A stretch of DNA of 64,000 nucleotides from Sphingobacteriales bacterium (lineage in GTDB: Bacteria > Bacteroidota > Bacteroidia > Chitinophagales > CAIOSU01). Position numbers and translations under genes: made by a program. Of the stretch, positions 37,301 to 46,852 are shown piece after piece. The stretch is taken from assembly GCA_027486795.1 (NCBI GenBank), contig JAIXOI010000049.1, forward strand, positions 124,001 through 188,000. The letters are read 5' to 3'. The notes beneath the pieces are model-generated. The model saw nothing but the letters and a program-made list of their open reading frames with translations. It made no database searches and was not told where the DNA came from. Every line of letters starts with the position of its first letter. Positions within the stretch are counted from its first letter, which is position 1.

Positions 37301-40300
37301 TTGAAGAAATGGCTTAAAATATCGTTTATAATCCTGCTGTTATTGGTATTGATTATCAATGGCCTATACTATGCCGTGCAGTTGCCATCGGTACAAAACT
37401 GGCTCGTGCAGAAGGTTACCAACGTTATCAGCGATAAGGTAAAGGCCAAGGTTTCGGTAGGCCATATCCAATTCCGTTTCTTTACCCGCATGACGTTGGA
37501 GGACTTCTTGATTGAAGATCAATTGGGAGATACGCTGCTGTATGCCAAAACGTTGGATGTAGGCATAACCGATTTTCAACCTTTCCGGAAACGGATTTTT
37601 CTCTCCAACATACACTTAATTGACCCAAGCATCCATTTGTATCGGTCATCGAACGAGCAAGACTTCAATTTTCAATTTATAATTGATAGCCTCAGCAATC
37701 CGCAAGCGGAAACGGAAGATGATGGATTGTACGATATCCGTTTCGAGGAGGTATTTTTTTCAAATCTCCACTTCCGTATCGACGATAGCCTTTCCAATCA
37801 ATCATTGCATATTGCCTTTAATGAACTGGATATAGCAAGCGATAAAATAAGTGTGCTCGATAAGCATATCGACTTATCGAGAATGGTGGTAAATGGCACC
37901 GACATTGCTTACACTTATTTTGGCCCTTGGGCCTTTATGGTTCCTGCCGATGGCGAAGCAAGCCAAGAGTACCTGCAGGACAAGATTTGGGACCGATTGA
38001 ATACCGATTGCTGGGAGATAAATGTGGCGCAGCTGCAAGTAAAAGATTCTCGGTTTGCGTATGACAAGGTAAACCGCCCTCGCGATTTGAGGGGCATTGA
38101 CTATAGCCACATTGCGGTATCGGATATTGACCTTGATTTTAGGGAGGTAAAGTTGTTGGAGGATACCATTTTTGCCCATATTGAGCGCTTTAAAGCCAAG
38201 GAACAGTGCGGCTTTCAAGTGTTGAGTTTAAAAGGCGATGCGCTGGTATCGCCGGTGTTGGTTGAGGTAAGAAACATGCATTTAGTAACGCCCAATAGCG
38301 ATATTACCGATTACTATGCCATGAGGTTCAACAATCCATCGGGGTTTGCAAACTACGAGGATAAGGTGACCATGATAGGCCATTTTGATAAAGCTAAAGT
38401 CTCGTTTCAGGATATCGATTATTTCGCGAAGGCATTAAAGCCTTTAAGCCACAACACCGTGGTGCTCTCTGGTGATGTTTCGGGCCCTGTTAATAGCCTA
38501 AAGGGCAGAAATTTGATTATCGAGTATGGCAAGGTAAGCCGGTTTGAAGGCAATATGAGTTTTAAAGGCCTGCCTATTATCGAAGAAACGTTTGTATCGT
38601 TGGATGTGAAACGCATACGTACTACGGCCAACGAAATGCGCGAAATATTGCCTTCACTGCCTTTGCCAGATAACTTAAGTAAGCTAGGGCTGGTGCGTTT
38701 TTCGGGCCAGTTCGATGGGTTTGTGAACGACTTTGTGGCTAACGGGGAGTTGCTTACCCAGATTGGTTCGGTAAAATCAGACATTAACTTTAAACTCGAC
38801 GCCAATGGGCAGCCAAGTTATGTGGGTCATTTAAGTACTAACAAGTTTAACCTTGGCAAGTGGCTTGATAACGGCTACTTGGGCGAAATGACCGTGGCTG
38901 CCACTATTGATGGCGAAGGATTAAAACTAAGTACACTGGAGGCTACTGCAAAGGGTACCATAAAGAGTATAACCGTAAAGGATTATGAATACCGCGATAT
39001 TGCCATTGATGGTGCCTTCTCGAGGCGTAAGTTTAATGGCAGCTTTAAGGTAAGAGACGAACACCTTGATTTGGATTTTGCAGGGGTGTTTAACTTGGCC
39101 GACTCGCTGCCGACATTCAACTTTAGCGCAATAGTTCGCAAGGCCGATTTAATGCAGTTGAATATATTGAACGATAGCATCAGCTTCAGTTCTAACATTT
39201 CGTTAGATATCAGCGGCAATAGGTTGGATAACCTAAACGGTGAGCTAAACATCAGCCAAACCAACATATCCAAAGGCGATACCTCTTTTTATCTGGAAAA
39301 CTTGTTTTTTGAAGCATACGAAAGTGGGCAGAAAAAAATAATGAGCTTGAACTGCGATATTGCCTCGGGTTGGGTAGAGGGCAATTACAATTTTGCCGAT
39401 TTACCGGGTGCGGGTAAGTATTTCTTGCAGCGATATTTTAATCCGGGTTTTGTTGATACGGTCTCGGGAACGGGCAAAATGGTGCAACAAGACATGAAGT
39501 TTGAGTTTAAAATTGATGATACCAGAAACCTTACCCAACTGTTTTTTCCTCGCTTAAAAAACATCGGTGGCGGAGTTATTAAGGGCTCTTTCGATAGCGG
39601 ACACAATAACTTGGATGTAACAGTGGATGTACCGTCTATTACGTTTGATAAATTTAAGTTTGGCAATATTTCGCTGGTTTCGGGCACTCAATTGGGCATG
39701 GTAGGCCTATATACCCAAGTCGATTCTATTTTTTATAACGATAGCTTGCTCACCCAAAAGTTTGTGCTCGATGCGGGTATTATTAAAGATTCCGTTGAGT
39801 TTAGCGTTACGCTAGAAGACTCATTGGCCCCGAATAGCCTTGATTTGAAGGGGAGCCTAAAAACCGACTTCAAAGAAGTTTTTGTTAGTTTCAAAAAATC
39901 CATCATTAAGGTGGAGGGCACCGAATGGACCGTTTCGGACGACAACCATTTGGTGTTTGATGGCAAAACATTGGATGTAAAAAACATGGCGCTTCGCAAC
40001 GGCGAAAACGAGCTTAGCCTAAATACCTACATCGTAAACCAAACCACCCATCTAGGCATTTCTTTTAAAGACATCCAGCTTAGGCAGTTTATTCCGAAGC
40101 TTGATATCATTACTGGCTTGGTTTTAGATGGCAAATTAAACGGGAGTATAAACGTTATGGACCTTTTTGGCAACCCCAATGCCATGGCCAATATTTTAGT
40201 GGATGATTTCAAAATCGAAAATGATTTATTGGGCAGCATAAAGTTGCAAGGTTCGCTCATGAACGGCTCCGACCGATTGCAAATACGGGCATTGGTGGAT

Positions 40301-42169
40301 GGCCCTGGCAATATGGCCAATATAACCGGAAGCATAGGCTTAGGCATTGATGCGCCAATGGATTTTACCGCCAACATTGAGCACTTTAATGTAGCTTTCC
40401 TCGAAAAATTTACCAACGGTTTGGTCGACAAAGTGCGCGGCAATGGCAGTGGTTTAATGTACTTAACGGGCAGCCCTACAGCACCGGTGCTTACTGGCAA
40501 CATGAAGCTTACCGATGCAGGCGCACGGGTCGATTTTTTGAATACCGACTACACCCTTCACAACCAAACGGTTCATTTTAAAGAGAACTCAATTGAATTG
40601 GTGAGTATTAAACTCAACGACCAAAATAATAATGTGGCTACGCTCTCGGGCGAAATACTGCACCAGCACCTTAAAGATTTCCGTTTGAATCTTGATTTGG
40701 AAACCAATAATTTCCAGTTTCTAAATACGGGTGTCAACAGTACTGAATCTTTTTATGGTAAGGTATTTGCCAAGGGGTACGTGTTTATTACTGGCACGCC
40801 ATCGTTGGTTGAGTTGTATGTAGCGGCTACCACTACCAAGGGCACGCAATTCTCCATACCCGTGAGCAGTAGCCGCGATGTGGGTACCTACACTTTTTAT
40901 CAGTTTACCAATACCGACACTACCCGAACCGACTTAGCAAAAGACTTTATTCCTCATACTACCGGTGTGAACCTTAACCTTGACATACAAGTTACCCCGG
41001 ATGCCGAAGTAAGCTTGATATTGAGCGAGGAGGAAGGTGACGTGATAACAGCCCGCGGCAAGGGTAATATATTGGTAAGCTACGACGAGCTGGAAAATAT
41101 GAGCATGATAGGTAACTATGAGGTTACCAGTGGTGAGTACACCTTTTCTATGCAAAACATCATCAGCAAAAAGTTCGATATAACGTCCGGTAGCCAAATT
41201 TTATGGACCGGCGACCCATACGATGCTCGCTTGGCAGTGCGTGCAGTTTACAAACTTCGTGCGGCACCATACGATCTTATTGGCGATGTGCTAAAGCAAG
41301 ATGTGCCATTGCAACAATCGCGCAGCCGCATACCCACTTTTCTGTATCTTAAGCTTAATGGCTCTTTGTTGTCGCCCGATATTAGTTTCGATATTGCTGT
41401 GCCTGATGCCGATGCTGCCATAAGGAACGCATTGGATGCCAAGCTGCAGATGATAAGGCTTGACCAAAGCGAATTGAACAAACAAGTGGTTGGTCTATTG
41501 GTGCTTAATCGCTTTTTGCCGTCCGCCCCATTGGGGTCTTCGCCAAACAGCAATGTGGCATTGGGTGTAAACAATACCGTGAGCGAGTTTATCAGTAATC
41601 AACTTTCGCTCTATTTATCCGATTGGATCTCGAAATTTGTAACCCAAGTGGAACTGGACATAAACTTCAGGAACTACCAGAACGAAATTGCCGGTACCGA
41701 TGGACAAGAGGTCGATTTCCAAAACAGGAGAGAGTTGCAACTGGCCCTTACCAAGTCGTTCTTTAATAACAGGGTTGAGGTTGACGTAGGCGGCAACTTT
41801 GATTTTGGCGATGCCAATGGCAACACCAATACATCAACCAACACACAGCCCGACCCGAACGACCCGAACGCAACTGGCAGCACTAAAATTGCTAACAACA
41901 TTGCCGGCGATTTTGAAATACGATATAACATTACCGGCGATGGGCGTATAAAGCTGAAAGTGTTTCGTAAAGGGCAGTATGACGTGTTTCAAGAACGAAA
42001 CCGAAACCAAACCGGTATTGGTATAGCCTACCGTAAAGAGTTTGACTCAGTAAAGGAAATAGTGCAGGAATTCAAGAATAAGCGGCTAAACCGGAAGCGT
42101 AAGCGAGAAGAAAAACAAAAGCGCGAGGAGCTCCCAAGCAATCCGGCTAAGCCCGAGGACGAAATTTAA
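37301..42169 (+). CDS. TamB-like translocation/assembly module protein (AsmA/DUF490 type)
   Basis: 1622 residues. TTG at 37301 gives MKKWLKISFIILLLLVLIINGLYYAV, an N-terminal inner-membrane anchor; no ATG gives a better start. A long region of repeated beta strands (TLYAKTLDVGI, LNGELNISQTNI ...) forms the hydrophobic-groove bridge of AsmA-like proteins. The last 400 residues are the TamB/DUF490 domain (NILVSYDELENMSMIGNYEVTSGEYTFSMQNI, FDITSGSQILWTGDPYDARL, VGLLVLNRF, YNITGDGRIKLKVFRKGQYDVFQ). It links inner and outer membranes for lipid or barrel-protein transport. The C-terminus is Lys/Arg/Glu-rich. Its start is almost inside an inverted-repeat arm. Confidence 0.88.
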   Translation: MKKWLKISFIILLLLVLIINGLYYAVQLPSVQNWLVQKVTNVISDKVKAKVSVGHIQFRFFTRMTLEDFLIEDQLGDTLLYAKTLDVGITDFQPFRKRIFLSNIHLIDPSIHLYRSSNEQDFNFQFIIDSLSNPQAETEDDGLYDIRFEEVFFSNLHFRIDDSLSNQSLHIAFNELDIASDKISVLDKHIDLSRMVVNGTDIAYTYFGPWAFMVPADGEASQEYLQDKIWDRLNTDCWEINVAQLQVKDSRFAYDKVNRPRDLRGIDYSHIAVSDIDLDFREVKLLEDTIFAHIERFKAKEQCGFQVLSLKGDALVSPVLVEVRNMHLVTPNSDITDYYAMRFNNPSGFANYEDKVTMIGHFDKAKVSFQDIDYFAKALKPLSHNTVVLSGDVSGPVNSLKGRNLIIEYGKVSRFEGNMSFKGLPIIEETFVSLDVKRIRTTANEMREILPSLPLPDNLSKLGLVRFSGQFDGFVNDFVANGELLTQIGSVKSDINFKLDANGQPSYVGHLSTNKFNLGKWLDNGYLGEMTVAATIDGEGLKLSTLEATAKGTIKSITVKDYEYRDIAIDGAFSRRKFNGSFKVRDEHLDLDFAGVFNLADSLPTFNFSAIVRKADLMQLNILNDSISFSSNISLDISGNRLDNLNGELNISQTNISKGDTSFYLENLFFEAYESGQKKIMSLNCDIASGWVEGNYNFADLPGAGKYFLQRYFNPGFVDTVSGTGKMVQQDMKFEFKIDDTRNLTQLFFPRLKNIGGGVIKGSFDSGHNNLDVTVDVPSITFDKFKFGNISLVSGTQLGMVGLYTQVDSIFYNDSLLTQKFVLDAGIIKDSVEFSVTLEDSLAPNSLDLKGSLKTDFKEVFVSFKKSIIKVEGTEWTVSDDNHLVFDGKTLDVKNMALRNGENELSLNTYIVNQTTHLGISFKDIQLRQFIPKLDIITGLVLDGKLNGSINVMDLFGNPNAMANILVDDFKIENDLLGSIKLQGSLMNGSDRLQIRALVDGPGNMANITGSIGLGIDAPMDFTANIEHFNVAFLEKFTNGLVDKVRGNGSGLMYLTGSPTAPVLTGNMKLTDAGARVDFLNTDYTLHNQTVHFKENSIELVSIKLNDQNNNVATLSGEILHQHLKDFRLNLDLETNNFQFLNTGVNSTESFYGKVFAKGYVFITGTPSLVELYVAATTTKGTQFSIPVSSSRDVGTYTFYQFTNTDTTRTDLAKDFIPHTTGVNLNLDIQVTPDAEVSLILSEEEGDVITARGKGNILVSYDELENMSMIGNYEVTSGEYTFSMQNIISKKFDITSGSQILWTGDPYDARLAVRAVYKLRAAPYDLIGDVLKQDVPLQQSRSRIPTFLYLKLNGSLLSPDISFDIAVPDADAAIRNALDAKLQMIRLDQSELNKQVVGLLVLNRFLPSAPLGSSPNSNVALGVNNTVSEFISNQLSLYLSDWISKFVTQVELDINFRNYQNEIAGTDGQEVDFQNRRELQLALTKSFFNNRVEVDVGGNFDFGDANGNTNTSTNTQPDPNDPNATGSTKIANNIAGDFEIRYNITGDGRIKLKVFRKGQYDVFQERNRNQTGIGIAYRKEFDSVKEIVQEFKNKRLNRKRKREEKQKREELPSNPAKPEDEI

Positions 42170-42273
42170 GCCGCTCCCGTGCCGTTTGATTTTAAAATAC
42201 CGGAATAGCCTGGTTAGGAAATCTGAGAACCCACCTACCGTCAGGTTTGACAATAGTGTTATGCTTTTTTGCT

Positions 42274-42315
42274 ATTGCCAAATCTTCAAATTGGCTCATT
42301 TTCAAATTCAATGGC
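42274..42315. repeat. Single arm of the TTCAAATTGGCTCATTTTCAAAT phrase repeat
   Basis: Same word family as 25202-25240 (TTCAAATTG-CTCATTTTCAAATT), immediately before the prfC -7 box. Confidence 0.6.
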
Positions 42316-42325
42316 TCAAAATCCC

Positions 42326-42333
42326 TATCTTTG
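42326..42333 (+). promoter_or_regulatory. -7 box of prfC
   Basis: TATCTTTG, exact TAnnTTTG, 19 bp before the prfC ATG. Confidence 0.5.
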
Positions 42334-42352
42334 CAGCCAATTTTAGCATGCA

Positions 42353-43948
42353 ATGAAGATAGAAGAAGAGATTGTTAAAAGGCGCACTTTTGCCATTATA
42401 AGTCACCCCGACGCGGGCAAAACCACTCTTACCGAGAAATTTCTGCTGTTTGGTGGCGCTATACAAACGGCTGGTGCGGTTAAAAGCAATAAGATAAAGA
42501 AGAGTGCTACATCCGACTTTATGGATATTGAGCGCCAAAGGGGTATCTCGGTGGCAACTTCGGTTATGTCGTTTGAGTACAACGATGTGTTGGTAAATCT
42601 TTTGGATACGCCCGGTCACAAAGATTTTGCCGAAGATACCTACCGCACCCTTACCGCCGTGGATAGTGTTATCCTAGTAGTTGACTGTGCCAAGGGCGTG
42701 GAAGAGCAAACCAAAAAGTTAATGGAGGTTTGCCGCATGCGCGATACGCCCGTAATTATCTTCATCAACAAACTCGATCGTGAAGGTAAAGACCCGTTTG
42801 ATTTGCTGGATGAGTTAGAAGAAACCTTGAACATTAAAGTGCGCCCATTGAGCTGGCCTATAAGCATGGGCCAGAGTTTTAAGGGTGTATATAACCTTTA
42901 TGACCATAGTTTGAACTTGTTTACACCGGGCCAGCAGCGCCTTACCGACGACAATATAAACATCAGCGACCTTAACGATCCGTTGGTAGATAAATTGGTT
43001 GACAAGCGCTATGCCGACCAACTGCGCGATGATGCAGAATTGCTCGATGGTGTGTACGATCCATTTGATATGGAGCAGTATCGCACGGGGCAATTGGCGC
43101 CTGTGTTTTTTGGCAGTGCCATTAACAATTTTGGTGTGAAGGAATTGTTGGAGACTTTCATCGAAATTGCCCCGACGCCTCGCCCACGCGAGACCGACCA
43201 ACGATACATTAAGCCAGAGGAGAACAAGTTTACAGGCTTCATTTTTAAGATACACGCCAACCTCGACCCAAAACACCGTGATAGGATTGCCTTTTTGCGG
43301 GTAACAAGTGGCAAATTTGAGCGTAACAAATTCTTTTATCACAGTAGATTAGACAAGAAGGTTCGATTTAACAGTCCATTCAGCTTTTTGGCGCAAGCCA
43401 AAAACGTGGTTGATGAGGCCTATCCTGGGGACGTAATCGGTTTGTATGATACCGGAAATTTTAAAATTGGCGATACCCTAACCGAAGGCGAGCAACTGCA
43501 GTTTAGGGGCATACCCAGCTTTTCGCCGGAGATATTTAAAGAAGTGCAAAACCTTGATCCAATGAAGACCAAACAATTGGAAAAAGGCCTACAACAACTT
43601 ACCGACGAAGGCGTGGCTCAGTTATTTGTACATGAAATGGGCCAGAAAAAAGTGATTGGCACTGTGGGCGAGCTTCAGTTCGACGTTATTCAATACCGTT
43701 TGCAACACGAGTATGGTGCCAGTTGCCGTTTCAATCACGTTTCGTTTTTCAAGGCTTGTTGGATAACCGCTACCGACCCGCTAAAACTGAACGAATTTAT
43801 GCGTCGCAAATCGGAGTATGTGTTTGAGGATAAAGACGGCAATGCCGTCTTTATGGCTGAATCGGCATGGATACTAAATGTGATGAAACAAGATTTCCCG
43901 GGCGTTACCTTCCACACTACCAGCGAGTTTAAGACCGAAATGGCTTAA
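42353..43948 (+). CDS. prfC: Peptide chain release factor 3
   Basis: 531 residues, normal for RF3. GTPase motifs: G1 [16 protein letters not shown], switch I with [14 protein letters not shown]3 [19 protein letters not shown]4 [12 protein letters not shown]. Domain 2 and the RF3 C-terminal domain follow (GEPQFDVIQ-like block [18 protein letters not shown]). [26 protein letters not shown] separates RF3 from EF-G. It uses GTP to remove RF1 and RF2 from the ribosome after termination. Confidence 0.96.
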   Translation: MKIEEEIVKRRTFAIISHPDAGKTTLTEKFLLFGGAIQTAGAVKSNKIKKSATSDFMDIERQRGISVATSVMSFEYNDVLVNLLDTPGHKDFAEDTYRTLTAVDSVILVVDCAKGVEEQTKKLMEVCRMRDTPVIIFINKLDREGKDPFDLLDELEETLNIKVRPLSWPISMGQSFKGVYNLYDHSLNLFTPGQQRLTDDNINISDLNDPLVDKLVDKRYADQLRDDAELLDGVYDPFDMEQYRTGQLAPVFFGSAINNFGVKELLETFIEIAPTPRPRETDQRYIKPEENKFTGFIFKIHANLDPKHRDRIAFLRVTSGKFERNKFFYHSRLDKKVRFNSPFSFLAQAKNVVDEAYPGDVIGLYDTGNFKIGDTLTEGEQLQFRGIPSFSPEIFKEVQNLDPMKTKQLEKGLQQLTDEGVAQLFVHEMGQKKVIGTVGELQFDVIQYRLQHEYGASCRFNHVSFFKACWITATDPLKLNEFMRRKSEYVFEDKDGNAVFMAESAWILNVMKQDFPGVTFHTTSEFKTEMA

Positions 43949-43964
43949 GTATTTAAGATTTTTT

Positions 43965-44060
43965 GATTTACGATTTACGATTGAGAAGTGGGAGTATAAC
44001 CTTTAACTTCATGTGTCATTCGTCATTCGTAAATCGTAAATCGTAAATCGTAATTCGTAC
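43965..44060. repeat. Inverted repeat of GATTTACGATTTACGATT words between convergent genes
   Basis: Left arm 43965-43982 and right arm 44032-44049 are perfect 18-bp inverted copies; the right side continues as a tandem CGTAAAT array to 44060, touching the stop codon of the next gene. A second small word, CATTCGTCATTCGT, is repeated inside. The element could fold in either transcript and act as a two-way terminator of prfC and the hydrolase. Confidence 0.85.
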
Positions 44061-44990
44061 TTATAAAGTGGCTCTCAACAAAAAGGCCCTAGTATCCGCA
44101 GCTGTTTTTGCGGGTATTTCTTCCATTGGCACATGCCCAACACCAGGGTACACGATTAGTTCTGATTTAGATATTTCTTTATCGAATAGTTTGCCGTGCT
44201 CAAGTGGTATCCACTTGTCACCTTCGCCCCAAAGAATTAAGGTAGGGGTGTTTATCTCCGGAATGCGCTCTGTTTGGTATTGGAAGGTGGTATTTGCCCG
44301 GGCTACAAAAGCCGCTCTATTTCCATCGCGGAGCGTAAAATTGTAGTATCTATCTACTAGCTCATCGGTTATCAAGTCATCATTTCCATATACGTCTTCA
44401 ATACTTTTCCGAATCATGAATTTTGGGGTGATGTAAGCGAATACGTCCTTTACCACTGGTATTCGGGCGAGTTTAAAAACGAAAGGTATCTGGCGGTTTA
44501 AGCTATACCCCGCAGCATCAATAAGCACTAATTTTTTTACTTGGTTTGGGTAGGTTAAGGCATAGTTCCAAGCTATTTGCCCACCAAGCGAATTGCCCGC
44601 AAGGTGAAACTCGTAAATCCCTATTTTATCCATAAACCGGTGCACAAAATCTACGTAATACTTTATGCTGTAGTCATTTGTTGGGTTTGGTCCGGTTAGT
44701 CCAAAGGCAGGCAAATCAAGTGTAATGATTTTAAATTCTCCCTTCAGTTCGTTAGCCCAACCCTCCCAGGTATGCAAACTGGCTGCAGTGCCATGCAGTA
44801 ATACCAAAGGTGGTCCGTTGCCCTCAACCCTGTAATGCACCTGCATACCATCCACTTCAATAAATTTCGATTCGGTATTGGTATATTTTGGGGTCAATTC
44901 GCTTACCGGAATATTGCAGCGCAGTTGAGTAAGTGTTATGACTAACAACAACGCAATGGTATAACTTAAGTACTTTAGCGCTTTCAACAT
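44061..44990 (-). CDS. Alpha/beta hydrolase with N-terminal membrane anchor
   Basis: 309 residues. The N-terminus (YLSYTIALLLVITLTQLRC) is a signal anchor. The hydrolase core has the oxyanion motif VLLHGTAASLHTWEGW, the nucleophile Ser in LAGNSLGGQIAW, the acid Asp in LILWGEGDKWIP and the His in YPGVGHVPMEE, all in family order and spacing. Lid sequence LNRQIPFVFKLARIPVV resembles carbon-carbon bond hydrolases and haloalkane dehalogenase-like esterases, but the substrate cannot be told. It would act at the periplasmic face of the inner membrane. Confidence 0.88.
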   Translation of the reverse strand: MLKALKYLSYTIALLLVITLTQLRCNIPVSELTPKYTNTESKFIEVDGMQVHYRVEGNGPPLVLLHGTAASLHTWEGWANELKGEFKIITLDLPAFGLTGPNPTNDYSIKYYVDFVHRFMDKIGIYEFHLAGNSLGGQIAWNYALTYPNQVKKLVLIDAAGYSLNRQIPFVFKLARIPVVKDVFAYITPKFMIRKSIEDVYGNDDLITDELVDRYYNFTLRDGNRAAFVARANTTFQYQTERIPEINTPTLILWGEGDKWIPLEHGKLFDKEISKSELIVYPGVGHVPMEEIPAKTAADTRAFLLRATL

Positions 44991-45091
44991 AAGGGAGTTA
45001 TTTATGATAATAATTTGGCTTACTGCGTTTTAAAAAATACACTTCGAAAATTTTGTCACCGATTCTTTACCTAATTTGCACTATTATTTTC

Positions 45092-45099
45092 TACATTTG
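45092..45099 (+). promoter_or_regulatory. -7 box of the candidate small RNA
   Basis: TACATTTG, exact TAnnTTTG, on the plus strand where no protein gene follows. A TTTG stands at 45075-45078, closer than usual (13 bp). Confidence 0.4.
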
Positions 45100-45104
45100 T
45101 GCTT

Positions 45105-45224
45105 CGATAATGATTAGTCGCTTAATTTTTTAGTGGCTTTATACATAAAGAATCATTTGGTTGCTTCGGTAGCCACTTGTCGCGCCTTGCTTGGTTTCGC
45201 CCTTTTTCCAAGTGAGGCGTTTTT
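45105..45224 (+). ncRNA. Candidate small RNA of about 120 nt with its own terminator
   Basis: A -7 box (45092-45099) predicts a start near 45105. A strong terminator follows: a 12-bp stem 45183-45194 with 45208-45219 (two G-U pairs) and a TTTTT run at 45220-45224. Between them a second stem, 45133-45138 with 45171-45176 (GTGGCT/AGCCAC), closes a 32-nt loop. No convincing protein is encoded on the plus strand. The terminator orientation does not serve the minus-strand gene ending at 45232, because no T-run follows on that strand. No known RNA family was recognised. Confidence 0.42.
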
Positions 45225-45231
45225 ATGCAAT

Positions 45232-45654
45232 CTAGTCAGATTTCCTGCTCAACATAGCCATTACCAAACTAATAATTGCCCCAACTACCAACGATATGGC
45301 CAAATCAATTGGCAGCGAGTCGGTGTACTCATTTGGATACCAACCCATAAAGTATAGCACCACTCTGTTTACGGTTTGCATAATAACGTAAATACCGCCA
45401 CAAATAATGAGTGCGCTTCGTAAATCGTGGGCTGCATTTCTCTTCTGGTAATAGAAATTTAGCGTGGTATTCATCATTATCATAGATATTAGCACCAAGA
45501 GTATGCTCTGAAGCATTAAATTGGTTTGAGGCGCCATAAGCGAAAATACCAGCTTCACCACTCCTGCAAAGCATCCACCAGCAAGTAAGTATGGCCAAAT
45601 AGGAGCGGTTTCAATGGACTTAATCTCGCGGTCCAGTATTTCTTCTTCTTCCAA
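45232..45654 (-). CDS. Uncharacterised small integral membrane protein
   Basis: 140 residues with an acidic start (MEEEEILDREIKSIE) and four predicted membrane helices (PYLLAGGCFAGVVKLVFSLM, LMLQSILLVLISMIMM, ALIICGGIYVIMQTVNRVVLYFM, LPIDLAISLVVGAIISLVMAML). No family recognised; the layout resembles small Bacteroidota DUF membrane proteins. It stands alone between the hydrolase and the next plus-strand hydrolase. No motif points to a function. Confidence 0.72.
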   Translation of the reverse strand: MEEEEILDREIKSIETAPIWPYLLAGGCFAGVVKLVFSLMAPQTNLMLQSILLVLISMIMMNTTLNFYYQKRNAAHDLRSALIICGGIYVIMQTVNRVVLYFMGWYPNEYTDSLPIDLAISLVVGAIISLVMAMLSRKSD

Positions 45655-45762
45655 TGGGTCTAGTTTTATTCAGTTTTTAACGGCTAGTAGAACAGTATAT
45701 TTTATGCCCCAGCCGTTGATATAAATATAACATCTTTTTATAGCAAATGAAGGTGCCCTTTT

Positions 45763-45794
45763 AATCTTGATACTTGATACTCATATCTTGATAC
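45763..45794. repeat. CTTGATACTTGATACT phrase repeat at a promoter
   Basis: Three copies of (T)CTTGATAC occur in a row, the same words as in the inverted repeat at 37162-37298. One copy supplies the TTG of the next gene's promoter. Confidence 0.65.
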
Positions 45795-45802
45795 TATCTT
45801 TG
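45774..45802 (+). promoter_or_regulatory. Promoter of the alpha/beta hydrolase gene at 45807
   Basis: TTG 45774-45776, 18 bp, TATCTTTG 45795-45802, a full Bacteroidota -33/-7 pair. The box ends 4 bp before the ATG, so the mRNA is leaderless or nearly so. The -33 TTG lies inside the phrase repeat. Confidence 0.6.
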
Positions 45803-45806
45803 CGCC

Positions 45807-46661
45807 ATGAAAGTACGCAACCAAGCCGAAGTAGACCGCACTTTAAAGTGGGTGCAATATTTGTTTCGGTTTTTGGAGGTAGTATCCAAACCTTTAGCGG
45901 CTAAGTTTGCAGCCTATTGGTTTTTCAAACCTTTGCGCTACGATGCTCCTCGCAAAGAGTTAGTTGCCGCAAACGAAGCACAAAAATTTACTTTGGTGGT
46001 AATGGGCGTGCCAATACAAGCATATGCTTGGGGCGAGGGTCCGGCGGTGGCCTTTATTCATGGGTGGAGCGGCCGTGGCACGCAATGCCGTGAGTTTATT
46101 AAACCTATTACCGAAGCGGGTTTTACACTGGTAGCGGTGGACGCAGAAGGGCATGGTGCTTCGCCAGGTAAAGTTTCTGATATTACTCGTTTTAATGGAG
46201 CAGTTAAAGCAATTAGTGAACATTACAATGGGCAATTAGCGGGTGCCATCGGCCATTCGTTGGGCGGCGCTGCCATATTATTGGCCATTAAAGAAGGTTT
46301 GCATGTGCCACGCGCTGTGGTCATCAGCACCCCATCTATAGCAACCGATATACTCTCGGAGTTTTTGCAGCGAGTAGGTGGCAGCCCACAGACGGGCGAG
46401 TATTTAAACCAGCTCATCAAAAAGCGCCACGGTCACACATTGGAAGAATTTAGTGCCTACCAATCGGCAAAGGAGCTGCCCGCAGTGCCGGTATTATTGG
46501 CATACGACCGCACCGATACCGATGTGCCTTTTTACCATGCCCAACCGCTGTTGGATACCCTGAAAGATGCACGATTGCTTACTACCGAAGGCTACAGCCA
46601 TACCCGCATTCTCCGCAGCCCTGAGGTGATTAAGGAAACGGTGGCGTTTCTTTCAATTTGA
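45807..46661 (+). CDS. Alpha/beta hydrolase
   Basis: 284 residues. The core motifs are VAFIHGWSGRGTQCREF (oxyanion), the nucleophile in AGAIGHSLGGAAILLA, the acid in LLAYDRTDTDVPFYHA and the His in TTEGYSHTRILRS. The first 60 residues (VQYLFRFLEVVSKPLAAKFAAYWFFKPLRY) form an amphipathic N-terminal extension often seen in Bacteroidota members of this hydrolase group. Cytoplasmic or membrane-associated; substrate unknown. The stop codon is made of the first bases of an AT-rich phrase repeat, so the last residues (LSI) are partly repeat-encoded. Confidence 0.88.
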   Translation: MKVRNQAEVDRTLKWVQYLFRFLEVVSKPLAAKFAAYWFFKPLRYDAPRKELVAANEAQKFTLVVMGVPIQAYAWGEGPAVAFIHGWSGRGTQCREFIKPITEAGFTLVAVDAEGHGASPGKVSDITRFNGAVKAISEHYNGQLAGAIGHSLGGAAILLAIKEGLHVPRAVVISTPSIATDILSEFLQRVGGSPQTGEYLNQLIKKRHGHTLEEFSAYQSAKELPAVPVLLAYDRTDTDVPFYHAQPLLDTLKDARLLTTEGYSHTRILRSPEVIKETVAFLSI

Positions 46662-46706
46662 AAATTTGGAAATGTGCTAATTTGGAAATGTGCTAATTTG
46701 AAAATG
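46654..46706. repeat. CAATTTGAAAATTTGGAAATG phrase repeat overlapping the hydrolase stop
   Basis: Tandem words AATTTGGAAATGTGCT (twice) flanked by AATTTGAAAAT. It begins inside the last codons of the hydrolase gene. Same family as 25143-25240. Confidence 0.65.
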
Positions 46707-46768
46707 ATACTAACCTAGTAACAGCAAGTATATACTAAAGGCCAGTTCTTTTCAATCAGCAACTTGTA

Positions 46769-46795
46769 CCCATTCGACTACGCTCAGGGTGACAT
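46769..46795 (+). repeat. Left copy of a 27-bp inverted pair around the GNAT/lysC genes
   Basis: CCATTCGACTACGCTCAGGG-type element. Its reverse complement stands at 48659-48685 with 24 of 27 bases equal. The pair encloses the GNAT and lysC genes. Confidence 0.75.
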
Positions 46796-46823
46796 TACCC
46801 GCAACCCACAACTAGCAACAATT

Positions 46824-46852
46824 CTTGTGTCTTGAGTCTTGAGTCTTGTGTC
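46824..46852. repeat. CTTGAGTCTTGAGTCTTGTG phrase repeat at a promoter
   Basis: Four copies of CTTG(A/T)GT(C) lie directly upstream of the GNAT promoter; one copy supplies its TTG. Confidence 0.6.

Noticed and set aside
45133-45357. 74-residue plus-strand frame after the TACATTTG box
   Set aside because: It reads through a strong terminator and into the antisense of a membrane-protein gene; a small RNA explains the box and terminator better.
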